A stretch of 64,000 nt of DNA, from assembly GCF_020400825.1 (NCBI RefSeq), contig NZ_JAINVH010000014.1:62001-126000 (forward strand), read 5' to 3'. Within the stretch, counting starts at the first letter, position 1. Each line of letters begins with the position of its first letter. Below the pieces are notes generated by a model. The model was not told the origin of the DNA, made no database searches, and worked only from the letters and a program-made list of their open reading frames with translations. This DNA is from Streptomyces sp. HPF1205. GTDB taxonomy: Bacteria; Actinomycetota; Actinomycetes; Streptomycetales; Streptomycetaceae. Made by a program: the position numbers and the translations under genes. Below, one piece after another: positions 1 through 7,841 of the stretch.

Positions 1-1393
1 CGGAGGCGTACGCCTCGTTGACGTTGACCGTGCCGGAGTTCAGCCGGGCGGCGAGGCGCGCGCCCCGGCGCGTGTCGCGGGTCCACACGCTGGAGTTGAG
101 GCCGTACGAGGTGGCGTTCGCCCGCTCGACGGCCTCGTCCTCGTCGCGGAAGCGGTAGACGGACACCACCGGCCCGAAGGTCTCCTCGGCGCAGACCGCC
201 ATCGGGGGCTCGACGCCGTCGAGGATCGTCGGCTCGTAGACGTACGGGCCCACGTCCGGCCGCGCGCGGCCGCCGGCCAGCACCCGGGCGCCCTTCTCCC
301 TGGCCTCCTCGACGTGCCGGGTGACGGTCTCCAGCTGCCGCGGGCCGACCAGCGATCCCATGCCGGCCCCGTAGGCGAGGGAGGTGCCCAGCCTGATCCG
401 CTTCGTGCGCGCGACGAACTTCTCCAGGAAGGCGTCGGCGACGGACTCGTCGACGAAGAGCCGCTCGATGGAGATGCACAGCTGCCCGGCGGAGGCGAAG
501 CAGGCGCGGACCGCGCCGTCGGCGGCCTTGTCCAGGTCGGCGTCGCGCAGCACCAGCAGGGCGTTCTTGCCGCCGAGTTCGAGGGAGGCGCCGATCAGGC
601 GGGCGGCGGCACGCTGGGCGACCTCCCGGCCGGTGCGGGTGGAGCCGGTGAACGAGACGTAGTCGGCGTGCTCGACCACGGCGGGACCGACCACCGGGCC
701 GTCGCCGATGACGACCTGCCACACGTCGGCGGGCAGCCCGGCCTCGATCATCTGCTCGCGCGCCCACAGGGCGGTCAGCGCGGTCTCGGTGTCGGGCTTC
801 ATCACCACGGCGTTGCCGGCCGCGAACGCGGGCAGGGCGTCGCCGATGGTCAGCTCGAACGGGTAGTTCCAGGGCGCGATCTGGCCCACCACGCCCTTGG
901 GCCGGCGCAGTTCGACGGTCTTGGTCAGTACCGGGATGGCTCCGGTGTGCCGCCTGGGCCGCAGGTACGCCGGGGCGCGGAACCCGAAGTGCCGGGCGGC
1001 CATCGCCACCACCTGCACTTCCTCGTGCGCGTGCAGCCGGGTCTTGCCGGTCTCCACCTGGATCAGGTCCAGCACCTCGGCCTGCCGGGCCAGGACCAGG
1101 TCGTGGAACCGCAGCAGGACGGCGGCGCGGCGCCCGGCCGGTACCGCAGCCCAGTCCCGCTGCGCCGCCCGCGCCCGGTCGAACGCCTCGGCCACCTCCC
1201 GCGGGCTCGTCTCCGGCAGGTCGGCCAGCTTCTCGCCGGTCAGCGGGGTGTGGCTCACGGTCCGCCCGGACCCGGTGACGCCTTTCACCAGCCGGGCGAC
1301 CACGTCAGGGGTGACGACGTCGTGCGGCTCCCGGCCGCCGGGGGGCGCGACCGGGTTCGCGTCGGCGGGCGGCGTGCTCGGCGATTCCGTCAT
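1..1393 (-). CDS. Succinate-semialdehyde dehydrogenase (GabD2-type), 3' end outside window
   Basis: NAD(P)-dependent aldehyde dehydrogenase, most like the enzymes that oxidise succinic semialdehyde to succinate (GABA catabolism/GABA shunt). The ATG at 1391-1393 opens a frame that stays open to position 1, so the C-terminus is missing. Visible family motifs are APWNYPFELTI (substrate channel/cofactor Asn), SFTGST (nucleotide binding), LELGGKNAL with the general-base Glu, and GQLCIS with the catalytic Cys, all in the usual order. No neighbour indicates a pathway. The family is sure; the substrate is inferred from overall resemblance to GabD2-like proteins. Confidence 0.88.
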   Translation of the reverse strand, partial: MTESPSTPPADANPVAPPGGREPHDVVTPDVVARLVKGVTGSGRTVSHTPLTGEKLADLPETSPREVAEAFDRARAAQRDWAAVPAGRRAAVLLRFHDLVLARQAEVLDLIQVETGKTRLHAHEEVQVVAMAARHFGFRAPAYLRPRRHTGAIPVLTKTVELRRPKGVVGQIAPWNYPFELTIGDALPAFAAGNAVVMKPDTETALTALWAREQMIEAGLPADVWQVVIGDGPVVGPAVVEHADYVSFTGSTRTGREVAQRAAARLIGASLELGGKNALLVLRDADLDKAADGAVRACFASAGQLCISIERLFVDESVADAFLEKFVARTKRIRLGTSLAYGAGMGSLVGPRQLETVTRHVEEAREKGARVLAGGRARPDVGPYVYEPTILDGVEPPMAVCAEETFGPVVSVYRFRDEDEAVERANATSYGLNSSVWTRDTRRGARLAARLNSGTVNVNEAYAS

Positions 1394-1527
1394 GCGGGGA
1401 GGTTACGACTGCCGGGCGCCCTGTGGATACCCGTCAGTAGCTGTTTTTGGGGTGAGCTTGCCAACCAAGCCAGTCCCCGGTGGCACTTTCCGGCGAACGG
1501 CTCCCCCGCGGGTACCGGGTGGTCCGG

Positions 1528-3159
1528 TCAGCGCGGCCGGAACGTGGCCCGTGCCGTGTCGAAGGTGTGACGGGCCTCTTCCACGCGCTCGATGGGCGAG
1601 GACAGCCATATGTCGTACATCCGGCCGTCCTGGGTCCAGCACAGGTCGAAGGTGCGGCGCGGGCCGCCGCCGTCCGGGAAGCCGTCGTAGGTGAACTCCC
1701 ACAAGGCGGCGGCCTGTCCGTGCTGGGTGGTGCGGGTGATGATGCCGTCGCGGTAGCCCTGGTACTGGGTGTTCCTGCCCTGCGAGGCGAGGTCCTGGTC
1801 GCGCAGCACGGCGTACGGGCCGCGCGGGTCGGTCCGCTGGCTGCGCTCGCCGAAGCGGAAGGCGTGGTCGGCCGACCAGTAGTAGACCCGCGGCGGCTGG
1901 TCCTGCCGTACGTAGCCGGCGGGCAGCGCCACGGTGAAGCCCGCGGGGTCGTGGACGGTACGGAAACCGGCCGGGGTCGTCGCGGGTCCCGTGGTGGGCG
2001 CGGGCGTCGTCGGCGGGGCCGTGTGGCCCAGCGGCGGCAGGGAGGCGGTCGTGGTGACCGTCGTGGGCGAGGGAGCGCCGCCGGCCTCTCCCCGGGTGAC
2101 CACGATCGCCGCGGTCGCGCCCGCCACCACGGCCAGCACGGTCACGGCGACGGCCCCGAAGGCCATCCGCCCGCGGCCCGCACCCGGCCGGTCCGGCGCG
2201 GGCCGGTCGGTACCGGCGGGGACCGCCGTGCCCGCCGGCTCCGGCCCGGCGGGCACGTGGGACGCGGGGGCCGCCCCGCCGTCCCCGGGGCCTTCGGGGT
2301 TCGGCAGGACCGGCGTGTCCGGCTCGGCGCCGGTCACCGCGTACGCCATCAGGACCGTCTGCACCTCGGCCGCCGCCATCCGCCGTGCCGGGTCGCGGTC
2401 CAGCAGGCTGCTCACGACCGGCAGCAGCGGCCCCACCGTGGCGGGCGGCGTGAAGTCGTCGATCGCGACCGCGTGCACGATCTCGCCGATCGACTCGCGG
2501 TGGAAGGGCGACTGGCCGTCGACGGCCGCGCACAGCAGGGCGCCCAGCGACCACAGGTCGGACTCGGGTCCCGCGCCGCGCCCCGACATCCGCTCGGGCG
2601 CGGTGTACTCGGGCGAACCGACGAACGAGCCGGTCTCGCTGATGGTGGCGCTGCCCGGGACCCGGGCGATGCCGAAGTCGGTGAGGACCACCCGGCCGGT
2701 GTCGCGCTCGATGAGGACGTTGGCCGGTTTCACGTCGCGGTGCTGGATGCCGTGGTCGTGGGCGGCCCGCAGCGCGCCCGCGACCGCCGCGCAGATCCGG
2801 GCGGCCTCGCGCGGGTCCAGCGGACCGTCGTCCCGCAGGACGTCGGCGAGCGAGCGGCCGTCGACCAGCTCCATGACGATCCACGGGCGGCCGTCCTGCT
2901 CCACCACGTCGTGGACGACCACGACGTGCGGGTGCCGGATCCTGGCCACGCTCCGGGCCTCGCGCAGCGCGCGCTCGCGCCGGTCACCCGCCTCGACCTC
3001 GGTCAGCCCGATGTCGGGCAGGTGCAGTTCCTTGACGGCCACCTGACGGCGCAGCAGCTCGTCGGTGGCACGCCACACCGTGCCCATGCCGCCGCGGCCG
3101 AGCCGCCCCTCGATCCGGTACCGGCCCGCGACCATGTCGCGCGACTGCCGCTCGGCCAT
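1528..3159 (-). CDS. Transmembrane Ser/Thr protein kinase (Hanks type), active
   Basis: Receptor-like kinase of about 543 aa. The catalytic domain occupies residues 13-270: glycine loop GRGGMGT, ATP-anchoring Lys in VAVK (K43), HRD at 140-142, DFG at 161-163 and APE in the activation segment, so it should be catalytic. A Pro/Ala linker is followed by one membrane segment (MAFGAVAVTVLAVVAGATAA) and an extracytoplasmic domain of about 150 aa beginning near HDPAGFTVALP, which recurs in the three kinases to the right. No PASTA repeats. ATG at 3159 is preferred because it directly precedes the kinase N-lobe; an in-frame start at 3189 exists. Ligand and substrates are unknown. Confidence 0.9.
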   Translation of the reverse strand: MAERQSRDMVAGRYRIEGRLGRGGMGTVWRATDELLRRQVAVKELHLPDIGLTEVEAGDRRERALREARSVARIRHPHVVVVHDVVEQDGRPWIVMELVDGRSLADVLRDDGPLDPREAARICAAVAGALRAAHDHGIQHRDVKPANVLIERDTGRVVLTDFGIARVPGSATISETGSFVGSPEYTAPERMSGRGAGPESDLWSLGALLCAAVDGQSPFHRESIGEIVHAVAIDDFTPPATVGPLLPVVSSLLDRDPARRMAAAEVQTVLMAYAVTGAEPDTPVLPNPEGPGDGGAAPASHVPAGPEPAGTAVPAGTDRPAPDRPGAGRGRMAFGAVAVTVLAVVAGATAAIVVTRGEAGGAPSPTTVTTTASLPPLGHTAPPTTPAPTTGPATTPAGFRTVHDPAGFTVALPAGYVRQDQPPRVYYWSADHAFRFGERSQRTDPRGPYAVLRDQDLASQGRNTQYQGYRDGIITRTTQHGQAAALWEFTYDGFPDGGGPRRTFDLCWTQDGRMYDIWLSSPIERVEEARHTFDTARATFRPR

Positions 3160-3222
3160 GGTCTGTCTCCGGCCCCCGTCACCTGACATACGGCCATCAT
3201 GCCCGACCCCGGCTCCGCCTTG

Positions 3223-3411
3223 AGAGCTCCGAGCAGAATGGGCGTCCGGTCAGCTCGCGGCGTCTGGTGCCGTACATCGCAAGGCGCCGGTTCGTCCTCG
3301 TACTGGGCGTACTCGGACGAATCGGCAACTGGGGGTGCCTCCCGCCGAAGGTAGGGGGAGAGGTGCGGTGCCAGGCGTCGCGAGCAGGACGCCCATTCTG
3401 CTCGGAGCTCT
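3223..3411 (+). repeat. 189-bp structured inverted-repeat element between two kinase genes
   Basis: Perfect 25-nt terminal inverted repeats at 3223-3247 and 3387-3411 enclose a second pair of 23-nt arms at 3253-3275 and 3363-3385. The inner arms differ from perfect complementarity at five positions, each giving G-U pairs in plus-strand RNA. The interior holds further small hairpins (TTCGTCC at 3291-3297 with GGACGAA at 3315-3321; CTCCC/GGGAG around 3339-3360). No credible gene lies in it. It fills most of the 302-bp gap 3160-3461. It resembles dispersed palindromic intergenic repeats I recall from Streptomyces; no search was run. Confidence 0.8.
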
Positions 3412-3461
3412 GAGGCCAAGCACACGATCCCCACACCTGAGGGGCCGCCCCCACCGGCCGG

Positions 3462-5663
3462 TCAGGACGCCGTGTAGGTCTCCACGGCCTTGTCGAAGGC
3501 GCGCTGTACGGCGGCCCGCTCGCTGTCCGGGCCGGAGACGAGGACCACGTGGTAGCGGCCGCCGATCTGGACGGCGAGGTTGCGGGCGTAGACGGTCCTG
3601 TCGTCGGCGTCGCGCCAGGTGTACTCGCCCTCGGCGGCGGGGTGGCCGCGCACGGTGAGGGTCTGCAGGCCGGAGGCCGAGGACCAGCCGGAGTCGCGGA
3701 AGTCGCCGAGCTCGGGCTCCACGAGCTGGTACGCGAGCGGGTCACTGCTGTCCCCCGACGCCTTGTCGCGGCCCGGGACCACGGTCATCCGCAGGTCGCT
3801 GCCCGTGAAGACGACCTGGCCGCTTCCCCCGGCCGTCCGCTGCCAGCCGGTGTGGACGGCGACGGTGAAGCCCGCGCGGTCGGTCCGCAGCGCGAAGTCC
3901 GGGCCGAGGTCGGGCGGCGCGGTCAGGGACGGTGAGGCGGGCGGGGGCGCGCTCGTCGCCGGGTGGGTGGCCTTCGCGGTGGTGGGCGGAGCCGTGGTGG
4001 ACGGGGTCGTGGTGGGCCGGCCGGTGTCCTTGCCGCCGGGACCGCCGCCGTCGCCGCCGGACACGCGGGCCGGCACCGAACGGTCCCCGGTGGCGCCCTG
4101 GCTGCCGGTACCGCGGTGCGGCATCGCCACCAGGGCGTACACCACCGCGGCCGCGAGGACGACCAGCACCGCGATCAGCGCGCGTCTGCCCAGCCGCCGC
4201 GGCGAGCCGGCGCCGGCCTGGGGCTTGCGGTAGACGACCTGTTCGCGTTCGTGCTGCTCGTGGCGGAGCTGGGAGCCGGCGCCGCGGAACCGGCCGGGTC
4301 CCGGCGCGGCCGGCCCGGCGGGGCGGGCGGGGGCGGGCGCCGGGGCCGCGGGGGCCGGGGCGGGCGGGGCGGCGAAGGCCGCGGCGGGCGCTACCGGTCC
4401 CGGCCGCGCGGCCTGCCCGGCGGACTTCGCGGACTTCGCGGATTTCGCCGGATCGGCGGACTTGGCCGGCTTCGCGGGCTTGACGGACTTGGCCTGCTTG
4501 CCGCGGGCGTGCCTGCGGTGCTGGGGGCCGCCGTCGGGGGCCGCGGACCGGCGGCGGCGCCGTACCAGCTCGCCCTTGCGCCGCTTGACCGGCAGCTTCG
4601 CCGGGTCGGCCGGGACCTGGACCGTCTCGGCGCCGAGGTCGGGTTCGGGCGCGGACCGGATCAGGGAGCGCAGCCAGCCGCCCAGTTCCTCGGCCTCGGG
4701 ACGCTCCTCGGGGTCGGGCCGCAGCAGCGACTCCACCACCGGGCGCAGCGGCCCGCAGTCCTCGGCGAACGCCGGCGGTTCCGCGCACACCAACTGGACG
4801 AGCTCGGCCGCGTTCTCCTCGGGGAAGGGCGGATGGCCCTGGACGCTGCGGAAGAGCAGCGAACCCAGCGCCCACAGGTCGGCGGCCGGGCCGACCGGGG
4901 GCGACAGCCGCCAGTTCTCGTGCACCTCGTGGGCCTGTTCGGGGGCCCAGCGCTCGGTGACCGCGCCGACCACCGTGATCCGGTTCTGCCGGGCCCGCTC
5001 CTGCTCCAGCGCCGACCGCGGGCCGTGCCAGGACGGCTCGGCCGCCTCGCCGCCGGCCAGCACCTCCTCGGGCAGCGGATCGTAACCGCACAGCGCCTCC
5101 TGTGCGGCGCCGGCGGCCAGCCCGCCGAGCATGGCCCGGCCGTCGTCGCAGACGAGGACCGTACTGGCGGTGACGTTGCGGTGGGTCCAGCCGTTGGCGT
5201 GCAGGGCGCGCAGCGCGGTGAGGACGTCGGAGGCGACCTCGGCGGCGCGGTAGGCGTCCAGCGGGCGCTCGGCGAGGAGGGCGGCCAGCGGGCGCCCGGA
5301 CACCAGTTCGCTCGCGATCCACAGGCTGCCGCCCTCGACGAAGATGTCGAAGACCTGGACCAGCCGCGGGTGGTCGGGTATCGCGGCGGCGGCCCTCGCC
5401 GCCTCCAGCGCGCGCCGGGCGGTGTCGCCCAGCGGCTCGCCGCCGTCCCCGCCGTCCCCGGTGCCGCCGCCGGTCCCGCCCGGGCCCCCCGGCGCGTCGG
5501 CGTCCTCCGCCGTCAGCACCTCGGGCAGCAGGACCTGATGGACCAGCACTTCCTGGCCGCTGTAGGTGTCGAAGGCCCGGGTCTCGACCAGCTCGAACTC
5601 GTCGGCGGGCGGCCGGGGCAGCCGGTACCGGTCGGCGAGCACCCGTCCCGCGTATTCCTCCAC
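3462..5663 (-). CDS. Transmembrane Ser/Thr kinase-like protein, predicted pseudokinase
   Basis: 733-aa kinase-fold protein from the GTG at 5663, which has a GA-rich ribosome site just upstream; an in-frame ATG at 5699 is less likely. The fold is recognisable (SLWIASELVSGRPLAALL; ALHANGWTHRNVTASTVLV) but key residues are gone. There is no glycine loop, no Lys where VAVK would be (QEVLVHQVLL), HRD reads HRN (161-163), and the DFG region reads LGG (179-181). A long basic/Pro-Ala linker with Lys-Ser-Ala repeats (SAKSAKSAG) precedes a membrane segment (RRALIAVLVVLAAAVVYALV) and an ectodomain like that of its neighbours. Probably a scaffold or receptor rather than an enzyme. Confidence 0.85.
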   Translation of the reverse strand: MEEYAGRVLADRYRLPRPPADEFELVETRAFDTYSGQEVLVHQVLLPEVLTAEDADAPGGPGGTGGGTGDGGDGGEPLGDTARRALEAARAAAAIPDHPRLVQVFDIFVEGGSLWIASELVSGRPLAALLAERPLDAYRAAEVASDVLTALRALHANGWTHRNVTASTVLVCDDGRAMLGGLAAGAAQEALCGYDPLPEEVLAGGEAAEPSWHGPRSALEQERARQNRITVVGAVTERWAPEQAHEVHENWRLSPPVGPAADLWALGSLLFRSVQGHPPFPEENAAELVQLVCAEPPAFAEDCGPLRPVVESLLRPDPEERPEAEELGGWLRSLIRSAPEPDLGAETVQVPADPAKLPVKRRKGELVRRRRRSAAPDGGPQHRRHARGKQAKSVKPAKPAKSADPAKSAKSAKSAGQAARPGPVAPAAAFAAPPAPAPAAPAPAPARPAGPAAPGPGRFRGAGSQLRHEQHEREQVVYRKPQAGAGSPRRLGRRALIAVLVVLAAAVVYALVAMPHRGTGSQGATGDRSVPARVSGGDGGGPGGKDTGRPTTTPSTTAPPTTAKATHPATSAPPPASPSLTAPPDLGPDFALRTDRAGFTVAVHTGWQRTAGGSGQVVFTGSDLRMTVVPGRDKASGDSSDPLAYQLVEPELGDFRDSGWSSASGLQTLTVRGHPAAEGEYTWRDADDRTVYARNLAVQIGGRYHVVLVSGPDSERAAVQRAFDKAVETYTAS

Positions 5664-5841
5664 GGTGCCCCCCTCTCGGGCCCGATCCAACTGCGGCACC
5701 GGACGGTCCGGTTCGCACAGAACCCGCTCCGGACAGTCCTCAGCTCTTCACCATACGTGCCGCGACGGACTCGGCGGGCTGCTTTGCGGGCTGCGATGCC
5801 TTTACCCGCCCCGCGCCGCCGCTACTCCGCCCGACGCCGCG

Positions 5842-7761
5842 TCAGCGGAGCTGCTGGAAGGAGGAGAAGAAGGCCTGCCGCATGGCGGTCATCGACGGGG
5901 AGTCCCACTGGTCGGCCGGCATCGAGACCATGATCGCGTAGCCGTGGCTGCCGTCCGTGACGAAGCCGCGGTCGAGCACGTGGACCTTGGTGCCGTCGCT
6001 CGCGGTCCGCAGGAACTCCCAGTCGGCGGCGGTGCGGTAGCCGCGGTAGGGGACCGACTTGATGTAAAGGAAGTGGTAGCCGTTGCTGGACGAGGCCACG
6101 TCGGGCTCGTTGGCGCGCCAGGCGGCCGCCGCGTCCTTGCCCGGGTGCGAGGTGAAGTCGACCTGGACCCGGGGGTATCCGCCGTGGGCGCTGTAGATGG
6201 CGCCAGAGTCGCCCGACGTGGTGCCGGTCCAGTGCCAGTCCGAGGGCAGGGCGATCGAGAAGTGGAACTTGTCGTTGGTGAAGGTCTTGTAGCCCGCAGG
6301 GAGCGAGCCGGACGACCCCGGTGACCCCGACGCCCCCGACGACGGGGAGGCGGAGGCCGAGCCGCCCGAAGAGGCCGACGGGGAGGCCGTGCTCGTGCCG
6401 CTCGTACCGCCGGACCCGCCGTGGGAGGCGGACGGTGTGCCGCCCTTCGTACCCGAGTGGCCGCCGGCGCCGCGCGAGGGGGACGTCTTGGTGCCGGGGG
6501 AGCCGGAGTTCTTGTGGCCGCCGCCGGAGTTGGCGACCGCGATCCCGATCACCGTGCCCAGCACGGCCAGGACGACCAGGGCGATCACGATCATGGTGCG
6601 GCGGGGGACCACGTCGCTCAGCGGCGCGCGGGGAGGCGGGGGCGGGGCGCCCACCGGGGTGCCGTGCTCCGGGGCGGCCGGGGTCCGCGCCGGCGTCTGG
6701 CCGCTCTTCTGCCCGCTCTTCTGGCCGTTGGTCTGCGCGGGCTTGGCGGGGGCCTGGCGCAGGGAGCGCAGGGCGTCGCGCAGCCGGGCCTGGTCGGCGG
6801 CGGCCTGGCGGGCGGCGGGGGGCGCGTCGGTCGGCGTGGGCTGGGGGTCGACGGGAAGGACGGCGGTACGCGTCTCGCCGCTCGGGGGCGCCGGGGGCGC
6901 GACGGGTCTTTCGGGGGTGTACGCCACCGCGTTCAGCAGCCGGCGCGCGGCCGGTTCGTCCAGCCGCCGCTCGGGGTCCTTCGCCAGCAGTCCGGTGATG
7001 GCCTCGGCGAGCGGGCCGGCGTTGGCCATCGGTCCCACCGGCTCGGTCATCACCGCGGTGAGGGTGGCGATCGCCGAGCCCTTGTCGTACGGCGGCCGGC
7101 CCTCGACCGACGCGTACAACAGCGCGCCCAGCGACCACAGATCGCTGGGCGGGCCGGGCTTGCTGCCGCGGGCGCGCTCCGGCGAGATGTACGAGGGGGC
7201 GCCGACGAGCATGCCGGTGGAGGTCACGGACGGGTCGCCGTCTATCTGCGCGATGCCGAAGTCGCTGAGCACCACGCGGCCGTCGTCACCGATGAGGACG
7301 TTGGACGGCTTCACGTCGCGGTGCAGGATGCCCTCCTTGTGGGCGTCCTTGAGCACGTCGAGCAGCACCAGGCCGACCTCGGCCGCGCGCTTGGGGGTGA
7401 GCGGGCCGTCCTCGCGGATCACGTCGGCGAGCGACCTGCCCTCGACCAGTTCCATCACGATCCAGGGCCGGTCGTCCACCTTGACCACGTCGAAGACGGT
7501 GATGGCGCCGGTGTTGCGGATCCGCGCGGTCGCCTTGGCCTCGCGCAGGGTCCTGGTCACCAGGCGGCGCTTCTCGTCCTCGTCGACGTTTCCGGGGAAC
7601 CGCAGTTCCTTGACGGCGACCGAGCGGCCCAGCGTCTCGTCGGTCGCCCGCCACACCGTGCCCATGCCGCCCTTGCCGAGCACGTCGGCGAGGCGGTACC
7701 GGTCCGCGAGCACACGGCCCTCGGCACCTTCGACGCCCTCGGTACCTTCGTGCTCGCTCAT
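5842..7761 (-). CDS. Transmembrane Ser/Thr protein kinase (Hanks type), active
   Basis: 639-aa kinase. The ATG at 7761 begins a short acidic lead-in (MSEHEGTEGVEGAEG) before the N-lobe. Catalytic signature is complete: GKGGMGTVW, K51 in VAVKELRF, HRD at 147-149, DFG at 167-169, SPER in the activation segment. A linker with KSGQKSGQ repeats leads to a membrane segment (RRTMIVIALVVLAVLGTVIG), a Ser/Gly-rich stalk and an ectodomain (starting about GYKTFTNDKFHFSIALP) related to those of the flanking kinases. Same strand as its neighbours with 80-180 bp gaps, so co-transcription is possible but not shown. The Ser/Gly stalk suggests the C-terminal domain is outside the membrane. Confidence 0.9.
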   Translation of the reverse strand: MSEHEGTEGVEGAEGRVLADRYRLADVLGKGGMGTVWRATDETLGRSVAVKELRFPGNVDEDEKRRLVTRTLREAKATARIRNTGAITVFDVVKVDDRPWIVMELVEGRSLADVIREDGPLTPKRAAEVGLVLLDVLKDAHKEGILHRDVKPSNVLIGDDGRVVLSDFGIAQIDGDPSVTSTGMLVGAPSYISPERARGSKPGPPSDLWSLGALLYASVEGRPPYDKGSAIATLTAVMTEPVGPMANAGPLAEAITGLLAKDPERRLDEPAARRLLNAVAYTPERPVAPPAPPSGETRTAVLPVDPQPTPTDAPPAARQAAADQARLRDALRSLRQAPAKPAQTNGQKSGQKSGQTPARTPAAPEHGTPVGAPPPPPRAPLSDVVPRRTMIVIALVVLAVLGTVIGIAVANSGGGHKNSGSPGTKTSPSRGAGGHSGTKGGTPSASHGGSGGTSGTSTASPSASSGGSASASPSSGASGSPGSSGSLPAGYKTFTNDKFHFSIALPSDWHWTGTTSGDSGAIYSAHGGYPRVQVDFTSHPGKDAAAAWRANEPDVASSSNGYHFLYIKSVPYRGYRTAADWEFLRTASDGTKVHVLDRGFVTDGSHGYAIMVSMPADQWDSPSMTAMRQAFFSSFQQLR

Positions 7762-7841
7762 GGTGTCCCTCTGCTGCAAAACGGCGGCGTGTGAATTGCC
7801 ATCATCCCCGACCGGGCCGACGGGGCGCCAACCCGACCCGG

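Noticed and set aside
314..1570. Plus-strand open frame over the aldehyde dehydrogenase
   Set aside because: Gly/Arg/His-rich translation typical of the antisense of a high-GC gene; the minus strand encodes all the ALDH motifs.
3223..3411. Insertion sequence or transposon remnant with a coding part
   Set aside because: Only 189 bp, no transposase fragment and no visible target-site duplication; treated as a structured repeat.
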